Origin: Stramenopiles sp. TOSAG23-3
Lineage: Eukaryota; Sar
Reading direction: 5' to 3'
Assembly (NCBI GenBank): GCA_900128585.1
Contig: LT642859.1
Coordinates: 1 to 10,002 of the forward strand
DNA length: 10,002 nucleotides
This document shows, in pieces, positions 1 through 8,249 of the stretch. Under the pieces are notes generated by a model that was not told where the DNA came from, did no database searches, and saw nothing but the letters and a program-made list of their open reading frames with translations. Made by a program: the position numbers and the translations under genes. Numbering within the stretch: the stretch's first letter is position 1; each line of letters begins with the position of its first letter.

Positions 1-1078
<1,078 letters not shown>

Positions 1079-1200
1079 TCGTAGTCTGTGTGTGTGTGCA
1101 TAGCATAGAAAAGAAGAGTTTCTTCTTCGTTTTCGAATTTCGAATTTCCAAAGAAGCGAAGCAAGTGCGGGTCTTGTCTTGTTACAAAAAGCCCTAACAT
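1079..1200 (-). other. Candidate upstream exon of the ubiquitin gene
   Basis: This tract is less AT-rich than its surroundings. On the minus strand it holds an ATG (1200-1198) opening 40 codons plus two bases up to the donor at 1079/1078; the peptide starts MLGLFVTRQDPHLLRFFGN and ends HTHTDY. If the intron 1078-132 is removed, the frame runs on without a stop through 52 more bases and enters ubiquitin in frame. That would give a 58-residue extension before the ubiquitin Met. The same frame is open further upstream, with another ATG at 1317-1315. The tract could equally be a 5' UTR exon with an upstream ORF, since unspliced it ends in a TGA overlapping the donor. Confidence 0.28.
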
Positions 1201-1748
1201 CAACACAGCGAAGAACTTGGTTAAATTTTTCTTTTGCACCCAAAATTGATTGTTTGTATTGTTAATAGGCAAAAACAAAATAAGTATAAATTCTAACAAG
1301 TACATAACATAAACCATTTGTATTGTATTGGTATCATGAATAGGGTTCAATAAAATACAAGTACACTAAACTCCATCGCCCTTATCGTAATAAAATAAAT
1401 CACAATCTATAGAAACCACACTCATATGAAAATAGTTATTAAAAGAATAGAAAAAGGGGAGTATGGTTCATTATAATATATATATTTATAATGTAGTATG
1501 AAGCACCACTCATTTTCAGATTTTACGTTGGTTAGATTTCAGATTTCTGATTTCAGATCGAACCCATTCTTAATAAAATAAGTACATTAATACTATAGTC
1601 TTTCATAATCATCGTGCTTATATAATCTATAAATAATAGACCTAGCTATAACCATATAACAACAACAACAAAAACAACAAAAACAACAAAAGAAAACAAA
1701 ACAATAAAAAGATATTTTATTTTTAATATTAAAATTAAATAAAAAAAA

Positions 1749-1768
1749 GAACGAACGAACGAACGAAC
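1749..1768. repeat. (GAAC)5 tetranucleotide microsatellite
   Basis: Five perfect GAAC units inside an A-rich stretch. A shorter version of the same unit (CGAACGAAC) recurs near 9750. Confidence 0.9.
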
Positions 1769-1898
1769 GAAATCAATATTAAATAATAAAAATAGAATGT
1801 TTTTTTTTTGTTTGTAGAAAATTTTGTTCATTTTATTTATTTATAAATTCTTTTACTTACAGGTAAATAATAGCATATTGAATTTTGGTTAGATGGTG

Positions 1899-1990
1899 TC
1901 TTCTTTTTTTTTTTATTCTTTTTTTTTATTCTTTCTTTCTTTCTTTTTTTTCTTCGCGTTTTTTTTTTTTTATACTTCTTCTTACTTTTT
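1899..1990. repeat. T-rich pyrimidine low-complexity tract
   Basis: Nearly continuous T with scattered C (TTTTTTATTC and CTTT units), broken only by a few A and one CGCG-like spot near 1956. It lies about 340 bases before the start of the 690-residue gene. No coding potential is visible. Confidence 0.75.
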
Positions 1991-2229
1991 ACCTAAAAAA
2001 AGAAAGAAGGGATGATTAATATACAGTATTAATAAATAAATAAATAAAATATTACGTATAGAGTCGTCGTCATTTTTTTATTTTAATAGTCCTATTAACA
2101 GCTGAATAGTAAGGAAATTAAGAAAAAAAGAAAAAGATTTTTTATTTATTTTTTATTATTATTTTTTATTATTTTATTATTTATTTATTTATTATTACCA
2201 GTAGTATTATTATATAAAAAAATAATATT

Positions 2230-2268
2230 GAAGGAGAGAAGAAGAAGAAGGGGAAAAAGAAAAAAGAG
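2230..2268 (+). repeat. Purine-only run upstream of the 690-residue gene
   Basis: Thirty-nine uninterrupted purines (GAA, GGA and poly-A units) end 58 bases before the ATG at 2327. The run may lie in the 5' UTR or the proximal promoter. There is no ATG between it and the start codon, which supports 2327 as the first start in the transcript. Confidence 0.6.
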
Positions 2269-2326
2269 TGTGCTTTTTCAGAACAAACACCCAAGTTAGG
2301 TATCTTTTTGTACATTAAACTTAACA

Positions 2327-4399
2327 ATGGAATGCAAAGCAGCAAAGGAAGAGGACCACGTTACACATCAAACAAACAAACAAAACGGATCTGAAAAAAA
2401 AGTATCAAAACATACATCCCCGTATAGTCGAACGCATACTACAGTATTGCTCCACCAAAAGAAGACGCAACCAATGCTGCTCTCTTCCAGTCGGACGGTT
2501 CCCTTGAGGGCGTCGAGTCCTGCGATACCAGATAACATCCGTGTAATAGAAACGTCTGCGTCGGTGACCCTGCAGAAACGGTCCAAGACTCCGTCGCCAA
2601 AGCAAAACGGGGAGAAGGAAGTGGACTTCCATACACCTACAAAAGGGGAAGCGAACTTTGCAACCCTTCCCCCGCGTTACGTGTGGAACACAAACGGGAG
2701 CGCGGCGGCGATGACCGCCTCCTCGGCCGCGTTGAACAGCACCAATAGTAGCTATAGAGCAAATCCCCGCAGTTCGGCACAGAAGGAGATCGAAGTGTCC
2801 CCCGCAAAGCAGGCAAAACCAGCCCACTGGCAGGCCAAAATCGGCGGGGGGCGCGCAGGCCTCAGCCGTTCGTTTAGCTTTTCGACAGCCCCGAAGGCCC
2901 CGGGGGCCGGGCTTCGGTCGACCTTGCGGCTGTCCGAACTAGTCGGGGAGAGCAATGGGAACGGTGATGCGGGCAACGATGAGGAAATTAACTCGGCGAT
3001 GGTCGCCACTTTTCAGACAGCGACGGTGGCAGGCGCCGCGGCGCCCAAGAAACGGGGCAGCGTTGCCCTCCGGCCCGCCAGCAAAGCAAAGGGGGCGAAG
3101 ACTTCCGCTGCCGGGCGCAAAGTGGGAAATAGGAATAGTAGAACCACAAAGGCCGCCCAAAAGTCCACGGCGAACCAGGCCAGTGCCCCCCCGGGCAACC
3201 TGAGAATGAAAAAGCCTGCGTCGAAACGCGACATCAACAGCATTTCCTCGGACGGCTCCCAAGTTCGAAAAGTCAGGTTGCTCATGTCGCCCGTGCACTT
3301 CGACGACAAGGGCAGGTTCGTGCCCCAAATGGACGGGCAGCACGCCATGCCCTTGAGCAGCGAGATAGGCTCGGGGGCCAGCCGCCTGTCCGTGGCAAAC
3401 AATGCGCGCTGCATGAACTCGCCGACCATGGGGCTGAGCGACTCTTTCGGAAGCAAAATGTTTACAGTCTCGATGAACAATAGACCGTGCTCCCCTTTTC
3501 AGCTCGTGCGACCGTTTGAAAAAGACTCGAACAAAATGATCAAGCTCTTGACGGTGAAGGAAATTAACGCGCGCATCAACTCCGGGCGCCCGGGGTCCCC
3601 GATCGTCAACGTAAACAAGGCGGTCGCGCTGAAACACGAGGAGGACTCCATGAAGGCCCGAGAGGACGACGACATGTACAACAACACCAGCGGGCGGACC
3701 ATCACCGGGAGCGGAAAAAATTTTGCAGCGCACACCCCATCGCGGATGCGCAACTTGTCCGCGTCCCCTATCATGATGTCGGCCGCCGCGGCCAGCAAGG
3801 GGACCAAGTCCAAACGGGTCACCCTGAAGCCTACCGCGACGGTCAAGGTGGCCGTCGCCGCCTCTAGGCCCAGCGCTCCCGCGGTCAAGAGACGCGTGTC
3901 TGTGAAACGTATGAAAAGCTTTGTTGTCGGTGGGGGCAGGAACGTCGTCGAAAAGAGCAATTCAAATCTCAAGTCGGTAAAACGGCAGCTCAAAAAGACA
4001 GGGCCTGCGAAGAAGAAGAAGCCCACCGCGAGGCCATCCCAGAGCTCGGACGCTTCCTGCGGGTACGGCATAGACGCAGCGATGATTTCGAGCCCAAAGA
4101 TTAGCGAGCTTGCGTTTGAAGAAGTGCATGATGCGGGAGATTGGGTGTCCCAGGTGTTCGAAGACAAGGACGCCCCGAACTATCTGCCCAGTCAGACCCC
4201 AGCGTCGACAGATTCCATCATGATGGATCATGAGGCGGACAAAAACTTGTTCTGCAACGAGTTTATCGATTTAGGAAACGACGTGGTGCTGGCGAACGAG
4301 GGCAACGACCACAGCAGCGAGGCAATGGACTGGATGCAAACGGATGATTTGGTGTTGGCCGACGATGGTGTGACGGACGATTGGTTCGAAAACATATGA
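2327..4399 (+). CDS. Unrecognised Ser-Pro-rich basic protein with acidic tail (690 aa), likely nuclear
   Basis: I do not recognise the family. The ATG is the first in a leader free of upstream ATGs and has good context (AACAATGG). Residues 1-590 are mostly low-complexity, rich in Ala, Ser, Lys and Arg, and probably disordered. They contain basic stretches at about 240-300 (KKRGSVALRPASKAKGAK) and 494-570 (KRRVSVKRMKSF; AKKKKPTARP), the latter suited to nuclear import or nucleic-acid binding. Ser/Thr-Pro sites recur, several fitting the cyclin-dependent-kinase consensus S/T-P-x-K/R: SPKQ at 90, TPTK at 103, SPAK at 158 and TPSR at 470. The basic RRVS near 523 fits basophilic kinases. From about 597 the charge flips: roughly 25 Asp/Glu against two Lys and no Arg, ending DWMQTDDLVLADD and DDWFENI, like an acidic activation domain. 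No DNA-binding fold is visible. A regulator or chromatin factor is an inference; the reading frame itself is solid, with a sharp GC-rich contrast to its flanks. Confidence 0.85.
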   Translation: MECKAAKEEDHVTHQTNKQNGSEKKVSKHTSPYSRTHTTVLLHQKKTQPMLLSSSRTVPLRASSPAIPDNIRVIETSASVTLQKRSKTPSPKQNGEKEVDFHTPTKGEANFATLPPRYVWNTNGSAAAMTASSAALNSTNSSYRANPRSSAQKEIEVSPAKQAKPAHWQAKIGGGRAGLSRSFSFSTAPKAPGAGLRSTLRLSELVGESNGNGDAGNDEEINSAMVATFQTATVAGAAAPKKRGSVALRPASKAKGAKTSAAGRKVGNRNSRTTKAAQKSTANQASAPPGNLRMKKPASKRDINSISSDGSQVRKVRLLMSPVHFDDKGRFVPQMDGQHAMPLSSEIGSGASRLSVANNARCMNSPTMGLSDSFGSKMFTVSMNNRPCSPFQLVRPFEKDSNKMIKLLTVKEINARINSGRPGSPIVNVNKAVALKHEEDSMKAREDDDMYNNTSGRTITGSGKNFAAHTPSRMRNLSASPIMMSAAAASKGTKSKRVTLKPTATVKVAVAASRPSAPAVKRRVSVKRMKSFVVGGGRNVVEKSNSNLKSVKRQLKKTGPAKKKKPTARPSQSSDASCGYGIDAAMISSPKISELAFEEVHDAGDWVSQVFEDKDAPNYLPSQTPASTDSIMMDHEADKNLFCNEFIDLGNDVVLANEGNDHSSEAMDWMQTDDLVLADDGVTDDWFENI

Positions 4400-4401
4400 A
4401 C

Positions 4402-4419
4402 GGGGGCGGGGGGAGGGCG
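4402..4419 (+). other. G-rich tract directly after the stop codon
   Basis: Runs of five, six and three G separated by a single C and a single A begin three bases after the TGA at 4397-4399. There are only three runs of three or more, so a three-layer G-quadruplex would need the six-G run to be split; a two-layer one is possible. It would lie at the start of the 3' UTR. A similar tract in opposite orientation is at 9571-9597. Confidence 0.6.
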
Positions 4420-4601
4420 CTGTTCACGATCAAAAATTAAGAATTGTCAGAGTTGTTCGTCAAATTAATCAACAAGAAGTATGTTACTCTTACGTAGACT
4501 ACCTCGTAGAAAAGATTTGCTTCGTTATCTTCTATTAAATTAATTCTTACCATATTTAGCTAACATCAGCAGAAGGTGGGGGGTTGGTTTTGCCCAATGC
4601 T

Positions 4602-4624
4602 GCTGGATGCTGGATCCATCCAGC
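4602..4624. repeat. GCTGGAT direct and inverted repeat
   Basis: GCTGGAT occurs twice in tandem (4602-4608 and 4609-4615). After two bases (CC) its exact reverse complement ATCCAGC follows (4618-4624). The arms could form a hairpin or a palindromic protein-binding site. Function unknown. Confidence 0.6.
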
Positions 4625-4841
4625 TGTGTGTGCTGTCTTATTATTTTATTAGATTATATAATATGATAGGACATTAGACTATGAATATATATAATTATTT
4701 TTTTTTATTTTGTCAATCTTATTTACCAGTCGTCTCGTATTATTATACTGTACACACTCTTCCTACGGTACCTTACAGGCTTACAGGTTAATTAATAAAA
4801 TAAATATGAATAGATACCACCAAGAAGGGTAGTAGAGAGAG

Positions 4842-4991
4842 ATGGAGAAGGCCCTGCTTGCCCTGCTGCTGCTGCTGCTCTGTTATAATATATTATTATT
4901 AATTCAGAGAACAAACAAAAAACAAAGATCAATACTTCAACTCTCTCTCAACCAAATATTCACGACGAAAATGAAACGAAGGAAAACGTAA
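4842..4991 (+). CDS. Small ORF (49 aa), Leu-rich, in the leader of the secreted-protein gene
   Basis: ATG at 4842 opens 49 codons beginning MEKALLALLLLLLCYN, then a Lys/Arg/Gln-rich remainder ending KMKRRKT and TAA at 4989. The first 13 codons are markedly GC-rich in an AT-rich region, and the leucines come partly from a (CTG)5 repeat (4863-4877). The start looks like a signal peptide or short membrane segment. The stop lies 56 bases before the ATG of the next gene. It could be an upstream ORF in that gene's mRNA, a microprotein, or a chance product of a microsatellite. Removing 4988-5070 as a GT-AG intron would join it in frame to the downstream protein, but that join may be coincidence. Confidence 0.25.
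   Translation: MEKALLALLLLLLCYNILLLIQRTNKKQRSILQLSLNQIFTTKMKRRKT
4863..4877 (+). repeat. (CTG)5 trinucleotide repeat
   Basis: Five perfect CTG units inside the small ORF at 4842, preceded by the related CCCTGCTTGCCCTG. It encodes leucines in the ORF frame. Confidence 0.9.
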
Positions 4992-5039
4992 TAAAAATTT
5001 CATCCGGGTAAGACAAATTAGAAACTTACGTGTACGTCA

Positions 5040-5051
5040 ATGTTGGGATGA
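5040..5051 (+). promoter_or_regulatory. Three-codon upstream ORF whose stop overlaps the main start (ATGA)
   Basis: ATG TTG GGA TGA starts eight bases before the ATG of the secreted-protein gene, in another frame. Its TGA overlaps that ATG as ATGA. If the region is in the mRNA, ribosomes taking the first ATG would stop exactly on the main start. This is the geometry expected for stop-restart translation. The mRNA 5' end is unknown. Confidence 0.4.
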
Positions 5052-6874
5052 AGTTTAATGTACCATGTAGAAGTAGGAAGGGGTTCGTTGCGGTGTTTTG
5101 GGCGGCGGTAGTAGTGGTGGTGGTTCCAAAGTGCCTCGGAGATAGCCCCGTGTGGACGTGCGTTAGTACAAAAACTTCCTCTAAAACTAGCAGTTCGTTC
5201 TGCAAAGATGTGTTGGTACCGCAGCCTGGCGTTTGCACTGACGATGGTACATTTGATGATAACCAACGCACTGAACATTATTACGAGAAACAACGCGGCC
5301 AGTGCAAAACCGCGAAAAGCAGAAAAGAAACCTGCCCCAACAGCCCGTCCCACTGCAGAGACGATGTGTTCAATAAGAGCACCTTCTGTGGTGGCCACAA
5401 TCAGCGGTGCGTGCCGGGTCCTAATGATTCGTGTTTACCGTTCTGTTATGCAGATTGCTACCCGTGCAATTCCAAAAGCGATTGCGATATGCTAGTCTCG
5501 TTTGGCGTCGCCGCACCGCCAAGTGCGCCTTGCTTTTCGTTGGAAGGCCGGAGCATTCCACCGCACGTCGTCCAAAAATGGAAGTCGGCAGAGGGGGACG
5601 CCCCGCCGAGGCTGAATGATGTCCTGGAATCGATCGATGCGGCGGCCGCGGCCGCGCTGCACACCCAGTACCCGTCGGGGCAGGCAAAATGCGATTACCA
5701 CGTCCTCCACTCTGATTTTTTTGATTACGAGCAGATCTGGCACTCGGGGCAGCTCTTAGGGGGGCTCCTCGCTTACGGAGAGTTTCGACAAAGTGCTTTA
5801 CACATTTCTGCAGCCAAAAATGCGGGGGAATGGTGGGCGAGCCAATCGATCAAAGTGGGGCCCACTGCTGGAATTGTTGCGTCGGTGGATACTAGGGAAG
5901 GGGGTCATGGGTGCATAACGGATGCGTGCGGCCCCACGGAAGATTTAACGGACGTTTCGGATGGCTCCACACCGCTGTTCCAGCTGACAAATTACACCAA
6001 CAACAATCACTACGCGGACGCGGCATCCCGGTCAGCGCTGTGGCAGTTGGAGAACATGCCCGTTCAGGGCGTTCCTGGCCTGTACTTTAACGTGGTGAAC
6101 ATGACGACAGGGAAGCCCCTGAAGAACTCGTCGTCGGAGACGCTAGACGACGTTTCCCGAAGCAACATTGAAGGGTCCCTGTTTCGCGATGCATGCCTTC
6201 ACCTGAATGCCACCGGGGACACAACGAACAGTGCAAGGCTCTGCAAGGCGTTTTTGGAACAGGCCGACTACAGCATCAAACGGCAGCACCCCGTGACTGG
6301 GTTGTGGATGATGTGGACTCCCAACGACCCGTCGACAAACCGGTTTCACCCCAGGTTTAACGTTTGGTACGCCCTCTCGCTCCTTGAAGCGGCGGACCTG
6401 GTTGGAACGGACGTGGAGAGGAAAGAGAATTTCGTCCATGGGGCTCTGTTGACTGCAAGGACGATGGCAAAAGCGCAGCAAAAGTCAGGGACCATTTATT
6501 ACTGGAACATTATTGACGACAAGACGGGGTCGAGTGTGCCCGTTCCAAATGCAGCTTGCGGCTCGTCCGTTGCCCTGTCGATGAAACTGTGGCTCCGCCT
6601 GTACTACGACTTTGGCTACAAGGCCGAATTCTCCGTGCCAATCGTACGAGCCGCGTCTTGGCTTTTGGCTAACCAGTACGACAAACACCACGCGGACCCA
6701 AACCTCGCCGGGGCCTACTTTGAGCTCGGGTTTCGAAAGCTCGCAAAGTGGGACTCCCACCACGAGCTGGACGTGGTCCAAAGGGATCTGGCAACAAACA
6801 TTGGCATCCAGGCCCTCGTTGATTTGTTAGAACGTTGCATCGTACGATTCGATGTCGATATATGCCCAGTTTAA
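5048..6874 (+). CDS. Secreted/lumenal Cys-rich protein with six-hairpin glycosidase-like domain (608 aa)
   Basis: I start it at the ATG at 5048. The frame is open back to a TAA at 5009, but the only earlier start-like codon is GTG at 5030, unlikely in a eukaryote. Numbering from this Met: residues 1-31 look like a signal peptide (basic, then FVAVFWAAVVVVVV at 13-26, cleavage perhaps after Gly31). Residues 38-162 hold 14 cysteines, an even number that suggests disulfides, including CLPFCYADCYPC at 129-140. From about 215 the protein is a series of helices with aromatic caps: 230-247, 255-266, 324-337, 395-410, 437-453 (FNVWYALSLLEAADLVG), 461-487, 508-524 and 532-544. This pattern is typical of (alpha/alpha)6-barrel carbohydrate enzymes. 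The end (558-575, LAKWDSHHELD) faintly recalls the C-terminal domain of heparosan/glucuronyl C5-epimerases; this is from memory and weak. Six N-glycosylation sequons (109, 126, 315, 351, 360, 387) fit secretion. Substrate and catalytic residues cannot be assigned. Confidence 0.8.
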   Translation: MKFNVPCRSRKGFVAVFWAAVVVVVVPKCLGDSPVWTCVSTKTSSKTSSSFCKDVLVPQPGVCTDDGTFDDNQRTEHYYEKQRGQCKTAKSRKETCPNSPSHCRDDVFNKSTFCGGHNQRCVPGPNDSCLPFCYADCYPCNSKSDCDMLVSFGVAAPPSAPCFSLEGRSIPPHVVQKWKSAEGDAPPRLNDVLESIDAAAAAALHTQYPSGQAKCDYHVLHSDFFDYEQIWHSGQLLGGLLAYGEFRQSALHISAAKNAGEWWASQSIKVGPTAGIVASVDTREGGHGCITDACGPTEDLTDVSDGSTPLFQLTNYTNNNHYADAASRSALWQLENMPVQGVPGLYFNVVNMTTGKPLKNSSSETLDDVSRSNIEGSLFRDACLHLNATGDTTNSARLCKAFLEQADYSIKRQHPVTGLWMMWTPNDPSTNRFHPRFNVWYALSLLEAADLVGTDVERKENFVHGALLTARTMAKAQQKSGTIYYWNIIDDKTGSSVPVPNAACGSSVALSMKLWLRLYYDFGYKAEFSVPIVRAASWLLANQYDKHHADPNLAGAYFELGFRKLAKWDSHHELDVVQRDLATNIGIQALVDLLERCIVRFDVDICPV

Positions 6875-7678
6875 TTGGATAATTTATTATTTATAGTTTT
6901 AAAGAGTCAATACATTTGAGTGAGTGAGATGTGTGTGATTCGATCTCTAAGCTTTTTTTACAAATTTAGTACGAACGTAGTAGTAACTGTGCAAAATACA
7001 CCAAATCAAAAATACGATGTTAGTTGATGATCTCTGCTCTATATATCATCGATCTACGTATTGTTTTTTCAAATAGAGTTATTCATAGGTTTCTTCTCAT
7101 ACTTGAATACGAGGAGTCGTCTATAATAATAATAATAAAAAGCTCTAGAAGACTACAATACAAGAGTGACCATAATATTAATAAAATTTAAGAGTAGAAT
7201 TTAGAAAGTCAACTTGAAGAAATAAATTAATAAATATTTTATATTTTATAACAGAAGAAGATACTACTATTTTTTATCTGTATTTATAATGCTATTCCTA
7301 TTTAAAGCTTTGACTACTATTCTTCTCTCTCTGATCTCTGGATCCAATTCAGTTTTATCCACATTCCATTGTATTATTATATATATTATTCTTCTTCATG
7401 AATCATAAATTAATAATATAATTTTTAGTAGTACAGTACTGTAGCAAAGGCAAAATAATTATTGCTGTTGTTTCTTTGAGTACAAAACAAAAATAAAAAA
7501 TCAATACTATTTCTATATTAAATTGTATTTCTTTTTTGTATTGGGTATTTGTACTATATACATACATACAAATAGCAGGTCAGGAATCGATGACGATATC
7601 ATGACGGTCTGTTTTGAAGTTAACCTTCTATGGTATTCAATGTACTTATTCACGCACACTTTTATTCTTCTTCTAAAA

Positions 7679-7744
7679 TTTTCTTTTTCTCCCTCCTTCT
7701 TCTTTCTCCCTTCTTTCTCCTTTCTTCCCCTTTTTTTTTTTTTT
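7679..7744 (+). repeat. 66-nt uninterrupted pyrimidine tract
   Basis: Only C and T across 66 bases (CTTT, CCTT, TTCTCC units), ending in 14 T. It lies about 500 bases before the bZIP ATG. Such tracts can adopt triplex structures and serve as promoter elements in some eukaryotes; no role is shown here. Confidence 0.9.
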
Positions 7745-7830
7745 ATACCTCCGTCCTTCTCATTTCCCTTGCTACTCAATGTACACATTTTATTTATAAT
7801 TTATTAGGACTATCTCTTCTCCCGCCCCAC

Positions 7831-7875
7831 CATCATCATCCTCCTCCTTGCTTCTTCTTCTTCGTTGTTGTTGTT
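7831..7875 (+). repeat. Mosaic of four triplet repeats
   Basis: (CAT)3 at 7831-7839, (CCT)3 at 7840-7848, (CTT)4 at 7851-7862 and (GTT)4 at 7864-7875 follow one another. Each differs from the next by one base of the unit, as if one array mutated stepwise. No coding assignment. Confidence 0.8.
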
Positions 7876-8025
7876 AGTTGCTCTTTTTAGTTCTTCATCG
7901 AATGGTTTAAACCAATATATATAGGAATCGTATAACTCTTACTTTCGATGCATTCGTTTGACAAATAATAATACATAAACGATCGTATACAATCAAAGAG
8001 AGCGATTGATTTATGCGATCGTTGA

Positions 8026-8249
8026 ACAGTGTCCACACAAAGTCCCGTCCTGTACAAAAGACAGTCCATCGCCTCGGGTGTGTGCCCCAACGTAGTATTG
8101 TGCCCCGCCGACACAAGCGCCCCCGTCCATTCCACCACTCTTTAGTGAACCCGCCTGTTCTTCGTTGGACCCCAGCGAGTGCCCGTCAAACAACGCGCCG
8201 CACGACGATCGTAGCCGCCCTCTTGTAAAATTTCTGGTGCCCGTTCAAG
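8026..8249 (+). other. GC-rich, coding-like leader of the bZIP gene with shifting frames
   Basis: Sequence composition jumps from AT-rich to gene-like about 225 bases before the bZIP ATG, unlike the other two plus-strand genes. The most coding-like frame (many C- or G-ending codons) is the one starting at 8026 up to a TAG at 8143. It then shifts by +1 to the frame through 8147-8224 (peptide EPACSSLDPSECPSNNAPHD), and again by +1 to the bZIP frame. The bZIP frame itself is closed by TAA at 8226-8228, ending a 71-codon ORF from the ATG at 8013 that is Arg/Pro/His-rich and looks like a wrong-frame product. A 25-base GT-AG segment (8225-8249) would join the middle frame to the bZIP ATG in phase. 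Possible readings are tiny introns, a decayed or mis-sequenced 5' coding extension, a programmed shift, or a long structured 5' UTR with an upstream ORF. Confidence 0.45.

Larger units (their letters stand above)
4400..4841. other. Spacer and 3' flank of the 690-residue gene
   Basis: A G-rich stretch follows the stop codon, then AT-rich sequence with one moderately GC-rich patch (4565-4640) holding GCTGGAT repeats. No ORF worth reporting and no RNA gene was seen. The right part probably contains the promoter of the secreted-protein gene. A tiny ATG-initiated ORF (eight codons) lies at 4806-4832. Confidence 0.6.
6875..8025. other. AT-rich spacer between the secreted-protein and bZIP genes
   Basis: No gene found. 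Contents are AT-rich sequence with ATA/AAT repeats (about 7120-7140), a 66-nt pyrimidine-only run (7679-7744), a mosaic of triplet repeats (7831-7875) and an AT-rich TATATATAGG (about 7915-7924) that cannot be told from background. ORFs across the pyrimidine run are low-complexity Phe/Ser/Leu or Lys/Glu/Arg strings. The 3' UTR of the upstream gene and the promoter of the bZIP gene must both lie here. Confidence 0.65.

Noticed and set aside
1131-1149. Heat-shock-element-like TTCGAA repeats upstream of ubiquitin
   Set aside because: TTC and GAA abut instead of being spaced by two bases as the heat-shock-factor site requires, and the tract may be exon.
1545-1565. tRNA B-box-like GGGTTCGATC on the minus strand
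   Set aside because: No A box, acceptor stem or cloverleaf arms could be drawn in the flanking AT-rich sequence.
1646-1831. Minus-strand 61-codon ORF
   Set aside because: Made of Phe/Val/Leu/Ile from CAA and AT repeats and a serine/arginine stretch from the GAAC repeat.
2939-3733. Long antisense reading frame (264 codons, minus strand) inside the 690-residue gene
   Set aside because: It is a shadow of a GC-rich gene: the peptide is rich in Arg, Gly, His and Val with no family-like motif, and the plus frame has the better start and the continuous composition.
5030-5047. GTG at 5030 as start of the secreted protein
   Set aside because: A GTG start is improbable in a eukaryotic nuclear gene. 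The ATG at 5048 follows closely and gives a better-formed signal peptide.
7513-7807. Overlapping ORFs on both strands across the pyrimidine tract
   Set aside because: The peptides are Ser/Phe/Leu or Lys/Arg/Glu strings dictated by the pyrimidine run.
7914-7924. CCAAT next to TATATATAGG upstream of the bZIP gene as a promoter
   Set aside because: Such strings are frequent by chance in this AT-rich DNA and the distance to any transcription start is unknown.
8013-8228. 71-codon plus-strand ORF directly upstream of and in frame with the bZIP gene, considered as an independent gene
   Set aside because: Its Arg/His/Pro-rich peptide looks like a wrong-frame reading of the GC-rich leader. It is kept only as a possible upstream ORF within that leader.
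8225-8249. HAC1/XBP1-type non-spliceosomal intron in the bZIP mRNA
   Set aside because: The size is similar, but I see neither the paired stem-loops nor the CNGCNG-type loop bases needed by IRE1, and the segment lies before rather than after the bZIP domain.
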